From Flavobacterium supellecticarium (GTDB lineage: Bacteria; Bacteroidota; Bacteroidia; Flavobacteriales; Flavobacteriaceae), in the NCBI RefSeq assembly GCF_004801375.1, contig NZ_SSNZ01000002.1, forward strand, positions 1-64,000: a DNA stretch of 64,000 nt, given 5' to 3'. The stretch's first letter is position 1; every line of letters starts with the position of its first letter. Made by a program: the position numbers and the translations under genes. The notes under the pieces are model-generated. The model was not told the origin of the DNA, searched no databases, and saw only the letters and a program-made list of their open reading frames with translations. This document shows positions 42,103 through 51,020 of this stretch, in pieces.

Positions 42103-43863
42103 TTACCAACCTAAATAATACGCCGGATCCAGCCATTCCGGACGTTTTAGTCCAAAATGCGTTTCCAGCATTTTTTCGGCTTCACATAGGGCACCTTCCA
42201 CCCATCCCTGCTGATCGGAATAGGCTTCCCCGCAAATATGGATTTGTTCTGTTGGTTTTGGTTGTCGCATGTATGGCATGACATTTTTAACCTCATATCC
42301 GGCTTTCCAGGCGTGATATCCGGCGCCAAACGGATCGTCGGACCAGTCTCTGAAATAGGTTACATACGGATCCGGGATTTCAACATCCGGGCCATGTAGT
42401 TCGCGTAACTGGTTCATCACTTCGTTTACCATCATCTGGGACGCCTGAACACTATCCAGTTCGTGTAGTTCTTTTAGTGAAGCCGATTTGGACGCTTTTA
42501 CTTTAAAAAGAATCTTATCGTCCGATAATGCTTTCCAGAACGTTTCGGTTTCCATGTCTCCGTAACTACCCAATAACATCGAATTATCGGTATGCGTATC
42601 GGTACCAAAATAATAGCACTGGCGCATTGGTAAATCGGTTATGGAATGCCCGGAATCGATGCCTAGTTTTTTCCACCACGGATGCGGGAATCCCATCAGG
42701 ATTTTAAAAGCCGGTTCCATAATCACTGAACGGATATTATTGTTTAGCGTACTGTCTTCATTCACATTAAAAAAGAAGTTTTCCTGATCCAGTAATTCCA
42801 GCGATCTACGCGGCATCGCCAATACGATATTGTTAGCGTAAACATGCCATTCCTCATTGGTTTTAATGTTTAGGAATGTCAGCTGGTATTTGTGCGAATG
42901 CGTAAAAGCGTGCTCTTTTGTAAAGGTAATCAATTTGTTTTCCGACCAGATACAAGCGCCCGGATTGTCCATATAGGTGTTGGCAATGGCGTAGGCAATA
43001 CTGTCAAAACCTTCTTCAATGGTTTTATAAACGGTCCCTTCGGAAAAGTCACCCACCATATACGGGAAGGCTTCAGCTGAATTCCAGTTGATCGTATTGG
43101 AATAATAACCGCCGGCATTGGCTAAAAAGGTATAACCTTCCTGTGATACCTGATCTTTGATCAAATTCCAAAAACCGATGTCGTTTACTTTTCGGCCTTC
43201 GTAAGGCGATCCTTTAAAATTATAGCGCAATTTCGGTTTGATATCGTCCCATTGGCGACTCGTTATTTCGAATGTATAGTCGTATTCGGATGTTTTTTTG
43301 ACGAAATCCGAATAGTTTTCCCGGAACCATGGATCGGCCATCAGCACGTCATAAATGATCTTATTGAACAACTGATCGGAACTAAAACCGATATTGTCGT
43401 CATTCAGATAATAACGGGTGATAAACTTTTCACCGGCATGCTGAGCCACATTCCAGGCATCCTGTTTACAGCGCTCTTTTCGCAAATACATCAGTAATTT
43501 TGAAGTGTCGCCCATTGGAAACGGGACCGGGTTCATTTTGTCAACCAGTACCTGTTTGCGTTTGTTTAGATCGGGTTCGGTTAACGGATAACCTTCAATA
43601 AGTGTGGTTACGATTTCCTGAGATGTCAGGTAGCGCATTCCACCTAATTCGCCCCAGAAATCCATTCCGGGCATAATCACCGATTCCAGTCGGCCGCCTA
43701 AACGGTCATTCAGATCAAAAATCTGAACCTGATCGGCGGTGAATTTTTTATCGGCTACCAGTCGGTAAGCCGTATATAATCCGGAAGTACCGGCGCCAAC
43801 AATGGCTACTTCAATTTTTAAACCGGGTTCCATCCCCGGATTTAAAGGTGTGTTTTTATTCAT
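42103..43863 (-). CDS. Flavin-containing amine/L-amino-acid oxidase
   Basis: 586 residues. Amine-oxidase fold: the FAD motif VAIVGAGTSGLYTAYRL near 18 is followed by FDLNDRLGGRLESV (the RxGGR flavin motif) and WGELGGMRYL near 70. The C-terminal FAD/substrate cap reads IHICGEAYSDQQGWVEGALC near 545. The total length and the GAGYHAWKAG region resemble L-amino-acid oxidases of the lysine/glutamate/phenylalanine oxidase type more than small-amine MAOs. No signal peptide. Its 5' end overlaps the upstream sarcosine-oxidase-like gene by 4 bases, so the two are translationally coupled and may act in one pathway. Substrate unknown. Confidence 0.85.
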   Translation of the reverse strand: MNKNTPLNPGMEPGLKIEVAIVGAGTSGLYTAYRLVADKKFTADQVQIFDLNDRLGGRLESVIMPGMDFWGELGGMRYLTSQEIVTTLIEGYPLTEPDLNKRKQVLVDKMNPVPFPMGDTSKLLMYLRKERCKQDAWNVAQHAGEKFITRYYLNDDNIGFSSDQLFNKIIYDVLMADPWFRENYSDFVKKTSEYDYTFEITSRQWDDIKPKLRYNFKGSPYEGRKVNDIGFWNLIKDQVSQEGYTFLANAGGYYSNTINWNSAEAFPYMVGDFSEGTVYKTIEEGFDSIAYAIANTYMDNPGACIWSENKLITFTKEHAFTHSHKYQLTFLNIKTNEEWHVYANNIVLAMPRRSLELLDQENFFFNVNEDSTLNNNIRSVIMEPAFKILMGFPHPWWKKLGIDSGHSITDLPMRQCYYFGTDTHTDNSMLLGSYGDMETETFWKALSDDKILFKVKASKSASLKELHELDSVQASQMMVNEVMNQLRELHGPDVEIPDPYVTYFRDWSDDPFGAGYHAWKAGYEVKNVMPYMRQPKPTEQIHICGEAYSDQQGWVEGALCEAEKMLETHFGLKRPEWLDPAYYLGW

Positions 43864-45083
43864 AATGGTAGGTTTTGGTTAATGGGTTGAAGCGCTCTAA
43901 AGAATTTATAACCCAATTGGAAATTGGAAATATCGTAATCGGATTTACCATCCAAAGCCATATCAGATAAGATCTTACCCAATAGCGGTGTAAATTTGGC
44001 CGCCCATCCGGTCGCATAGACCACGATATCCTCATGGTTTGGTACATAATCTGGAGCGAAGTCGATGATCAATTCCTTATTCGGGATTTTACTCAGCGCG
44101 ATCAGGCAGGTCGACGTAAAGCAAGCTTCGGTGTCCAGACCGGTCATATGATTTTTGACCCATTCGGAGGTGTAGTGCAATTCTTTTTCGTTCGGAATAA
44201 AGGAACGGTCGTACGGTTCGTCCAACGGTTCGATTACAAAATCGGGTGCGACACGGATATAGTCCGGATGATCCCAGTCGACTTCCGGGAAGCCATAAAA
44301 TTGATTGCCATTGTCGCCTTCGGCATTCTGGAAGACAAACCAGGTCGGGTATTGTACTTTTTCGTCGGTCTTTTTAAAATAGGCGGAAGCCATATTCCAA
44401 TAGGTCGCTTCGATCGTAAAATCCAATAAGTTGATCACACTATTAATATACGGACCGGGTGTGATCACGATTTTTTTAGCGGCATAATAACCATTCGGAG
44501 TGGTTAGGTGAAATAAATCGTCTTTGCGTTCGATATCGGTTACCGGAGATTGTTCCATCAAAGTGATATTGGAGTCTTTCCGGCAAAGCTCCAGTAAGGT
44601 TTCGATAGTCGCTTTAAAGTTGATACTCGCACCGTCGGCCTGAAACAAACCGGTATAGTTATCCGGTAGGTTGCGGAAATTATATTGTTCTTCGACTTCC
44701 TTGGCGGTCAGTTTGGTATACGGAACGTTGAGTTCTTTTAAGGCGATTTCAGCTTTTGCGATATTTCCTTCGGTAGAATGCACCTCCGGATCGCCAAACC
44801 AAAGCGTGCCGACTTTGTCGAGTAGTTCCGTTTCGGTATGGCTTTGGAGTTCTTCCCAATACGGTAACGAATCCAGTGCCATCTGAACCATATATTTTTC
44901 AGGATACGGAATACGGAATTGTCGGGAAACACCGGCAGAACTTCCCTGTTGGTTTACAAAAGTAAACTGTTCCAGCACGAGTGTTTTGGCCTTTCTTTTT
45001 CCCGAATAGTAGGCAGTGGACAGGCCCATAGCGCCGCCACCAATCACGATTACGTCATAAACGTCATTTGCAGTAGTCTCCAT
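43860..45083 (-). CDS. FAD-dependent oxidase, sarcosine/N-methyltryptophan oxidase-like
   Basis: 407 residues. The N-terminal FAD motif VIVIGGGAMGLSTAYYSGKR is followed by QQGSSAGVSRQFRIPYPEKY, matching the 'HxxGSSxGxSRxxRxxY' signature of monomeric sarcosine oxidase, MTOX and PIPOX. A Cys in EACFTSTC near residue 308 sits where MSOX-type enzymes attach FAD covalently, although the surrounding residues differ from the usual CMYT. Expected reaction: oxidation of a secondary or N-methyl amine with hydrogen peroxide release. First gene of a two-gene operon with the L-amino-acid-oxidase-like flavoprotein. Confidence 0.85.
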   Translation of the reverse strand: METTANDVYDVIVIGGGAMGLSTAYYSGKRKAKTLVLEQFTFVNQQGSSAGVSRQFRIPYPEKYMVQMALDSLPYWEELQSHTETELLDKVGTLWFGDPEVHSTEGNIAKAEIALKELNVPYTKLTAKEVEEQYNFRNLPDNYTGLFQADGASINFKATIETLLELCRKDSNITLMEQSPVTDIERKDDLFHLTTPNGYYAAKKIVITPGPYINSVINLLDFTIEATYWNMASAYFKKTDEKVQYPTWFVFQNAEGDNGNQFYGFPEVDWDHPDYIRVAPDFVIEPLDEPYDRSFIPNEKELHYTSEWVKNHMTGLDTEACFTSTCLIALSKIPNKELIIDFAPDYVPNHEDIVVYATGWAAKFTPLLGKILSDMALDGKSDYDISNFQLGYKFFRALQPINQNLPL

Positions 45084-45220
45084 AATAAGATGTAGGTTAT
45101 CTTGGTTATGAAGTTAAAATTAGGTGCTATGAAGGTAGGATTTTACAGTAGAAACACCTGTTTTAGTTACTTTTTGCCGAAGCGGAAATAAAGGCGTTTT
45201 TTGCGATCCGGCAATGTGTT

Positions 45221-46126
45221 TTATAAAGTGTACAGGAGTTGTATCAAGAAATTATTTTCGGTAAACGCATTTTTAGTTTTAAAGAATTGATTTTTGTCGT
45301 CACGCTTACTAAAAAACAAATTGTTTGCTTTCCCGGAGCTAAAATGCAGCGCCACCGAAATATGTTTTGATAGCGAATAATGCAGTTCGATAAGGTAACC
45401 GATTTGGAGTGCTTCGGCTTTAAAATCCTGTATTTCATCAAAGGTTAGCGGTAGGTTTCCGGACGAACCGATAAATTGTGATTTATAGGTCGAAGTACTG
45501 GCAAAAGCTCCTACGGAAGGTGTGAATTTGTTGATATTGTAGTACAATTGGATGGGTAGTTGTAATTGGAAATTTTTACTATCAATCGTTTTAAAAAGCT
45601 TTGGCTGCTTGTTGTTTGTAAAATAATAGCCATTAAGAACACTTTCATTTTGTGCGGCATCAAACGAAAACGAACCCATCCAGTAAAAGGCGTTAAATCC
45701 TATTCCGACAGCAAAATCGGAATTTAAAAGTGCTTTCCGGGTCCAGATTCCAAGCCCAAGGCCGACGGTGTTTGGCGCATTCATTTCTTTAAAAAGACTA
45801 TTTCGGGCGATGCCTATATGTAGTTTTCCGCCAAAAAACCAACTTTGTATTTTCTGTTTTTCGATCCTTTTTTTATCGGTCACCAAAACAAGTGTGTCAA
45901 TTGCGACCTCGAATTTTTTTCCGTTTTGAATTAACTCCAGTTTGTCTTTTTTATCGGTTTCGGAAGTAAAAACCGCCTTGTCAATTTTGGTAAAAGGTTT
46001 TTCGATAAAAACCGTGTCGTATACGATGACTTCTTCATAAACAAATACGGTGTCGGTCTTTTTTTCCTGTGAAAAAGCAAAACCGGTAAAAGCTAAAAAA
46101 AAGAATAGGAGTTTATCGCGTAACAT
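45221..46126 (-). CDS. Outer-membrane beta-barrel-like protein downstream of ECF sigma
   Basis: 301 residues. The signal peptide ends GFAFS-Q. A short periplasmic region repeats VYEEVIVYDTVFIEKPF-like strands (about 25-70). A C-terminal eight- to ten-strand beta-barrel pattern with alternating aromatics (LHIGIARNSL, VGLGLGIWTR, VGIGFNAFYWMGSF) ends NNFLIQLLYTL, with a terminal aromatic/Leu motif. Its start overlaps the end of the sigma/anti-sigma gene by 14 bases, a usual arrangement of ECF-regulated barrels in Bacteroidota. The N-terminal DTVFIEKPF and the sigma protein's C-terminal KKDTIYVTR look alike in style, which may reflect a periplasmic interaction. Confidence 0.75.
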   Translation of the reverse strand: MLRDKLLFFFLAFTGFAFSQEKKTDTVFVYEEVIVYDTVFIEKPFTKIDKAVFTSETDKKDKLELIQNGKKFEVAIDTLVLVTDKKRIEKQKIQSWFFGGKLHIGIARNSLFKEMNAPNTVGLGLGIWTRKALLNSDFAVGIGFNAFYWMGSFSFDAAQNESVLNGYYFTNNKQPKLFKTIDSKNFQLQLPIQLYYNINKFTPSVGAFASTSTYKSQFIGSSGNLPLTFDEIQDFKAEALQIGYLIELHYSLSKHISVALHFSSGKANNLFFSKRDDKNQFFKTKNAFTENNFLIQLLYTL

Positions 46127-47213
46127 AAATAGTGTCTTTTTTTACAATTTGCTTTTTAATGACAACTACTTTCTGAGGTTCTTCCTGTATCGAATCTTTT
46201 AGTGTGGTAACAATTGAATTTGCAGTTGTTTTTGAGGTGTTGTTTTGTAAAACCGTAGCTTTTTCCGGTGTGGTAACTGTTGCTTTTTTATTCGGATTTG
46301 GAACAGTAATCGTCTTGTTTTGTACCGAATCGGCGGTGTTTACAAGTGGCTGACTGATGATTATATTTGTTATCGGTTTTGGATGTAATTCCGGTGTTTT
46401 TTGCTCCGGAATAACGTTATAATGAAATACGTAGGCATACATCAAAACGCTGAGTATGCTGATCAAAACTAAGCTTGCTGCGATCGTTTTTACAGCAAAA
46501 GTAGTTTGGGTTAAACCGATAAAATCCTTTGGTAATGGCAATTTACCGGAATTTAATTCTAATTTTTTTTGCGGTTGTATTTCAAAATCCCGGAATTGCT
46601 TTCTATAATAGTTGGCAAACATCTGATTTCCGAAACCTAAGAAAAGTAAAAAAGCAACGCGACGTTTTTTCTTTTCATCAACCGGTTTTTCCTGTATTTT
46701 TTCGAGTAAAAAGGCCTGAATGGCTTTCCGGGCGCGGAACAAATGCGATTTGGAAGTTCCGGTTGAGATGTTGAGTATTTTACCGATTTCAACATGCGAA
46801 AACTGGTCGATTACATAGAGGTTAAAGACCGATTTGTGATGTTCCGGCAATTGGTCGATTGCTTCCAATATATCGTTCTTTTCCAAATCGGAAGCCAGAA
46901 GTATGCTTTTAGAATCTATTTCTGCGGTGTTCATAAGGGTAGTGGTGTCAACAATTTCACAGTCTTGATCGGTTGAGAAGTTTATTTTTTTGGTTTCTTT
47001 TAAATGATGGATGGCCATATTGATCACAATTCGGCTTAACCAGCCATTTATAGCGTTGGCGTCTTTTAGTGTATTTTCCTTTTGGATGGCCACGATAAAA
47101 GAATCCTGAATAATGTCTTCTGCTGTGGCCTGATCTTTTATATACCTGCGACAAATCCCCAGTAATTTTGGGGATGTCGTGCTGTATATTTCGTTCCAGT
47201 TAAAGGTCGCCAT
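46113..47213 (-). CDS. ECF sigma factor fused to an anti-sigma/transmembrane domain
   Basis: 366 residues. Residues 8-75 are sigma-70 region 2 (CRRYIKDQATAEDIIQDSFI). Residues 115-170 are region 4, with HTH HVEIGKILNISTGTSKSHLF. An ordinary ECF sigma would end near 180. Here the chain continues with KKKRRVAFLLFLG, then KQFRDFEIQPQKKLEL (about 205-220). That looks like the 'FxDFExxP' start of Bacteroidota anti-sigma proteins. A TM helix (243-264) and a Thr/Pro/Lys-rich periplasmic tail of about 100 residues ending KKDTIYVTR follow. The reading frame is uninterrupted, so this is a natural fusion or membrane-tethered sigma. It is in an operon: lipoprotein, 3 bases, sigma, 14-base overlap, barrel. 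Confidence 0.85.
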   Translation of the reverse strand: MATFNWNEIYSTTSPKLLGICRRYIKDQATAEDIIQDSFIVAIQKENTLKDANAINGWLSRIVINMAIHHLKETKKINFSTDQDCEIVDTTTLMNTAEIDSKSILLASDLEKNDILEAIDQLPEHHKSVFNLYVIDQFSHVEIGKILNISTGTSKSHLFRARKAIQAFLLEKIQEKPVDEKKKRRVAFLLFLGFGNQMFANYYRKQFRDFEIQPQKKLELNSGKLPLPKDFIGLTQTTFAVKTIAASLVLISILSVLMYAYVFHYNVIPEQKTPELHPKPITNIIISQPLVNTADSVQNKTITVPNPNKKATVTTPEKATVLQNNTSKTTANSIVTTLKDSIQEEPQKVVVIKKQIVKKDTIYVTR

Positions 47214-47216
47214 CGT

Positions 47217-48218
47217 TTAATTTTGTACTACAAAAACCGACATAAAGGTACCCTCGGAATCATTGATATGCATGGCTTCAACACCGTTAACAACCAAATG
47301 ACTGGTATAACCATCTCCAACGGCTACCTGTGTTATTTTGTAAGCACCACTGTTTTGAATTTTAAAATCGATAATACCGCCCAATTCCGGCTGACTGTTA
47401 TCGAAAGCAACTCCGTTTTTATAAATGGTATTCGACCCGTTTGTAACATATAGATCTGTTGCAAATTGCATTTTTGTAATTCCGTTGATTGGTGCCGGAA
47501 GTGTCGTTTCCGAATTCGTGTTGGTATTTTTATAATAACCGGCATTATTCAAGGTTCCGTATACAAACATTTCATTGCCATTGGAAGCCAGACCGTTTAG
47601 AATCGAATTTGGAATTTCGTTAAAAATACTGTTTGCATAATAGCCGTTAAGTGTTTCACTGCCATCGCTTGAAGCGGTAATATAAACGGTATTGTTTTGT
47701 ATTTTAATTTTTGGAAGATTCTGAACGTAGCTACCATAATTGCGTACCGTTGTTTTGACACCATTTTTCCAATAGGCAAGGGTATAGTCATCGAAAGTGA
47801 TAATCGGTTTTTTGGTATAACCCACAAAGTAGACATCGTCTCCGATTACTTCCATATCGGTGATGGTCATTACTTGTTCCTCATCGGTACTTAAAGCGGC
47901 TTTTAGATTGGTAAGCACTCCGTTTTTCCAAAACATCGGAACATTTTCCAGTGCTGTTGTTGTCGCTCCGATTCCAATTCCTAAAACATAAACATCGTTA
48001 TTGGATACGATTACTTTGTTTGCTGTAGGTCCCGTAAAACCGTTGGAATCCAAAATAACAGGCTGGTTGTTTTTCCAATAACATGCCTGACTATCCTTTT
48101 GACCGGCAACATAAACATCGGCCGAGTTCGTTGCTGTGGTATTCGAAATCAGGTCTTCACTACAGGAAATTTGTAATAACGCGGTGGCCAGAGTTAGAAC
48201 AAGTAGTATTTTTTTCAT
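47217..48218 (-). CDS. Lipoprotein with beta-propeller-like repeats
   Basis: 333 residues. Lipobox LLQISC puts the lipidated Cys at 19. The mature protein carries five or six repeats with a conserved 'DVYVxGxxxxxACYWKNxxxVxL' pattern, for example ADVYVAGQKDSQACYWKNN, NDVYVLGIGIG and DDVYFVGYTKKP. These suggest a small propeller on the outside of a membrane. Similar Flavobacterial lipoproteins are uncharacterised. It is the first gene of the operon with the fused ECF sigma and the beta-barrel protein, so it could be the periplasmic or surface sensor feeding the sigma. Confidence 0.8.
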   Translation of the reverse strand: MKKILLVLTLATALLQISCSEDLISNTTATNSADVYVAGQKDSQACYWKNNQPVILDSNGFTGPTANKVIVSNNDVYVLGIGIGATTTALENVPMFWKNGVLTNLKAALSTDEEQVMTITDMEVIGDDVYFVGYTKKPIITFDDYTLAYWKNGVKTTVRNYGSYVQNLPKIKIQNNTVYITASSDGSETLNGYYANSIFNEIPNSILNGLASNGNEMFVYGTLNNAGYYKNTNTNSETTLPAPINGITKMQFATDLYVTNGSNTIYKNGVAFDNSQPELGGIIDFKIQNSGAYKITQVAVGDGYTSHLVVNGVEAMHINDSEGTFMSVFVVQN

Positions 48219-48395
48219 AATAAAAATAAATTAGGTTAATATAGTTTAATTTTATTATAAGAGTGAAAAATCAATAAGGGTTGCAGTAAAAAAGTAAAAA
48301 TATTTTAAAAATATTTTTGAGTATATCCGGTCGGAATGATTGCTGTTGCTTTGTAAATGTAAAGCAGTGATTTTTGAGAAAGTGTATAAATAAAA

Positions 48396-48422
48396 AAAAA
48401 CCACTCGAGATGAGTGGTTTTT
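48396..48422 (-). terminator. Terminator of tRNA-Phe copy 1
   Basis: AAAAACCACTC / GAGTGGTTTTT arms, 5-base loop, immediately 3' of the leftward tRNA. Confidence 0.85.
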
Positions 48423-48427
48423 GTAAG

Positions 48428-48500
48428 TGGTGCCTCCAGGAATCGAACCAGGGACACATGGATTTTCAGTCCATTGCTCTACCAACTGAGCTAAGGCACC
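48428..48500 (-). tRNA. tRNA-Phe (GAA), copy 1
   Basis: 73 bases, CCA not encoded. Acceptor GGTGCCT pairs with AGGCACC. The anticodon loop CTGAAAA gives GAA. Identical to the copy at 51509-51581. Confidence 0.95.
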
Positions 48501-48516
48501 GTCCTTATTGCGGTTG

Positions 48517-48546
48517 CAAATATAGAATCATTTTTCGGTTTTCCAA
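48517..48546 (-). promoter_or_regulatory. Promoter of tRNA-Phe copy 1
   Basis: On the minus strand: TTG (complement of 48544-48546), 19 bases, TATATTTG (complement of 48517-48524). Confidence 0.8.
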
Positions 48547-48612
48547 CACTTTTTTATGGAAAAAAGAGACTGTTTTTGTAACTGACTCAATGTTAAGGAA
48601 TTATTTTTAAAA

Positions 48613-50904
48613 TTATCGTTTTGGCTTGTTACTTAAATAAAAAGTTAACGCGGCATTATCGTAAAGTTCGCCGTGTAATAGGTAATCGCGATCGATTTCT
48701 TTTCCGTTAAGGGTGATTTTCTGGACATATACATTTTTTGGTCCCTGGTTAACCGTTTTTATTTTTAGTGATTTGCCGTTTTCAAAATGTAGCGTAGCGG
48801 CTTTAACCAACGGACTTCCGATGGCGTACTGATCCGATCCCGGAAGTACCGGATAAAAACCAAGCGCACTAAAGACATACCAGGCGCTCATCTGACCGGC
48901 ATCGTCGTTTCCGCACAAACCATCAATGGAATTGGAATACATCGTATCCATGATCATACGAACGCGCTCCTGCGTTTTCCAGGATTTGCCGGTCCAGTTG
49001 TATAAATAAGGAATATGGTGTCCCGGTTCGTTACCGTGTACATAGGCTCCAATGATGCCGTCGCGGGTAATATCTTCGTTTTTCGCGATGTATTTATCAT
49101 CCAGTTTGATCGAAAACACCTGATCAAGCTGTGCGGCAAATTTGTTTTTACCACCCATCATTTCAATCATAAGATCAATATTGTGCGGAACATAAAAACC
49201 GTAATTCAATGCATTTCCTTCAATAAAACCTTGTCCGTGGGTGTCCAGCGGATCGAAAGGTTCTTTCCATTTACCGTTGTTTAATTTCGGACGCATATAA
49301 CGGGTCGTCGGATCGTAAACATTTTGGTAGTTTTCAGAGCGCTTCAGATATTCCTGATAAACGGCTGTATTGTTGGTTTTTTTGGCGATCTGCGCAATAC
49401 ACCAGTCATCATAGGCAAATTCCAGTGTTTTCGAAACGGAATTACCGCTTTTGTCTTCCGGAACGTAGCCCAGGCGCATATAGCTATCCAGTCCGTCGAA
49501 ATACGGAACGGTCGACGTGTTTTTTCCGGCGGTAAGTGCGCGGTTAAGATCGACATCGGTGGTGTTTTTGGCAATGGCATCCGCAATTACGGAGATCGAA
49601 TGATAGCCAATCATACACCAGTTTTCATTGGCATAATGACTCCAAACCGGTAACATTTTATGGACACTTTGGTCGTGGTGCGCCAACATGGATTTGATCA
49701 TGTCGTTATTGCGTTTGGGTTGGATCAGGTTAAATAGCGGATGTAGTGCGCGGTAGGTATCCCAAAGCGAAAAAACGGTATAATTGGTAAATCCGTCCGA
49801 TTCGTGGATGTTTTGATCGAGTCCTTTGTATTTACCGTCCACATCTTCGTATACAATTGGCCCAAGCATGGTATGGTATAAAGCGGTATAGAATGTCTCT
49901 TCGTCTTCCGGTTTTTGGGTTTCGATGGTGATTTTGGATAGTTCTTTATTCCATTTATCGCGGGTTTCGTGTCGGGTTTTCTGGAAATCCCAATGTGGAA
50001 TTTCGGTTTTCAAATTTAACAACGCCCCTTCGCTACTCACCGGGGATAAGGCGAATTTAACCTGTATTTTTTCGTTTTCCTCGGTTTTAAAGTTGAAATA
50101 CGCACGGATGTTTTTGCCGGCCATTTCCGGGAAGTTTTCTTCTTCATTAAAACGACGGTAAAATCCATTATACGGACTGTTGTCGTATTTTTTATGACCA
50201 TAGGAAAGGAACGGTTTGGAAAACTGCATCGCGAAGTATACGGTTCGGGTTCGTCCCCAACCATGGGTTTGACGGTAGCCGGTTATGGTCGAATCGTTTT
50301 CTACGCGGATAAACGTCCAGACATTTTTGCCGTCGTAATTATAGATGTTGTACACCAGATCCAATAGAATATGTGCCGATTCCGATTTTGGAAAGGTATA
50401 TTGATGGAATCCGACGCGATCACTGGCGGTTAGTTCGGCTTTGATGTTATAACGATCGAGTTTGACCATATAATAGCCCGGTTTGGCAAATTCGTTTTCA
50501 TGGGAGAAATTCGAAAAATAACCGCTTCCGGGTTCGTTCGCTTTTCCGGGATTTAGTTCCAGTTTTCCAGTCGTGGGCATAATCAGGAAATCGCCTAAAT
50601 CGGCATGACCGGTTCCGCTAAAGTGCGTATGGCTAAATCCGAAAATCGTTTTGTCGTCATATTGATAACCGGCACAGTATTTATAGGCATCCGGATTGTA
50701 TTTGCCGTCGACAAACATATTGGTATAATTGGTTTCCGGGCTTAATTGTACCATTCCGAACGGGGTTGTGGCACCGGGAAACGTATGGCCCATTTTATGG
50801 GTTCCGATCATCGGATTGACAATATCGGCCGGCCCGGCAACGCGTTTCTGACTAAAGCAGACTACGGTAACCAGTGAAAAGAAAAGGGAAAGTTTTGTAG
50901 ACAT
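48613..50904 (-). CDS. GH92 alpha-mannosidase
   Basis: 763 residues. Exo-acting calcium-dependent alpha-mannosidase family (1,2-, 1,3-, 1,4- or 1,6-linkages). The signal peptide ends VVCFS-Q, so it is periplasmic or surface. The N-terminal beta-sandwich opens with VNPMIGTHKMGHTFPGATTP and contains FGFSHTHFSGTGHADLGDFL near 110. The (alpha/alpha)6 domain has SLWDTYRALHPLF near 380, GNEPGHHIPYLYNW near 628 and CGNDDAGQMSAWYVFSALGF near 665, the family's catalytic and metal motifs. No SusC/D or other glycosidase is adjacent, so it is not part of a visible polysaccharide-utilisation locus. It lies between two identical tRNA-Phe genes. Confidence 0.95.
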   Translation of the reverse strand: MSTKLSLFFSLVTVVCFSQKRVAGPADIVNPMIGTHKMGHTFPGATTPFGMVQLSPETNYTNMFVDGKYNPDAYKYCAGYQYDDKTIFGFSHTHFSGTGHADLGDFLIMPTTGKLELNPGKANEPGSGYFSNFSHENEFAKPGYYMVKLDRYNIKAELTASDRVGFHQYTFPKSESAHILLDLVYNIYNYDGKNVWTFIRVENDSTITGYRQTHGWGRTRTVYFAMQFSKPFLSYGHKKYDNSPYNGFYRRFNEEENFPEMAGKNIRAYFNFKTEENEKIQVKFALSPVSSEGALLNLKTEIPHWDFQKTRHETRDKWNKELSKITIETQKPEDEETFYTALYHTMLGPIVYEDVDGKYKGLDQNIHESDGFTNYTVFSLWDTYRALHPLFNLIQPKRNNDMIKSMLAHHDQSVHKMLPVWSHYANENWCMIGYHSISVIADAIAKNTTDVDLNRALTAGKNTSTVPYFDGLDSYMRLGYVPEDKSGNSVSKTLEFAYDDWCIAQIAKKTNNTAVYQEYLKRSENYQNVYDPTTRYMRPKLNNGKWKEPFDPLDTHGQGFIEGNALNYGFYVPHNIDLMIEMMGGKNKFAAQLDQVFSIKLDDKYIAKNEDITRDGIIGAYVHGNEPGHHIPYLYNWTGKSWKTQERVRMIMDTMYSNSIDGLCGNDDAGQMSAWYVFSALGFYPVLPGSDQYAIGSPLVKAATLHFENGKSLKIKTVNQGPKNVYVQKITLNGKEIDRDYLLHGELYDNAALTFYLSNKPKR

Positions 50905-51020
50905 GAGCGCTGTGATAACAAAAATGATAGCTCAAAGATACTTTATTTTCGATTTCGGAAAGTTGAAAAGGCTAGGTGTGGGATGAAAAAAATAGTCGTT
51001 TGGAGTGGTTTTAACGTGCT

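Noticed and set aside
46113..47213. Frameshift joining separate sigma and anti-sigma genes
   Set aside because: The given sequence has one continuous frame with normal codon use across the junction; kept as a natural fusion, with the sequencing caveat noted in the finding.
48613..50904. Polysaccharide-utilisation locus around GH92
   Set aside because: No SusC/SusD pair, no other glycosidase and no adjacent regulator; an isolated glycosidase.
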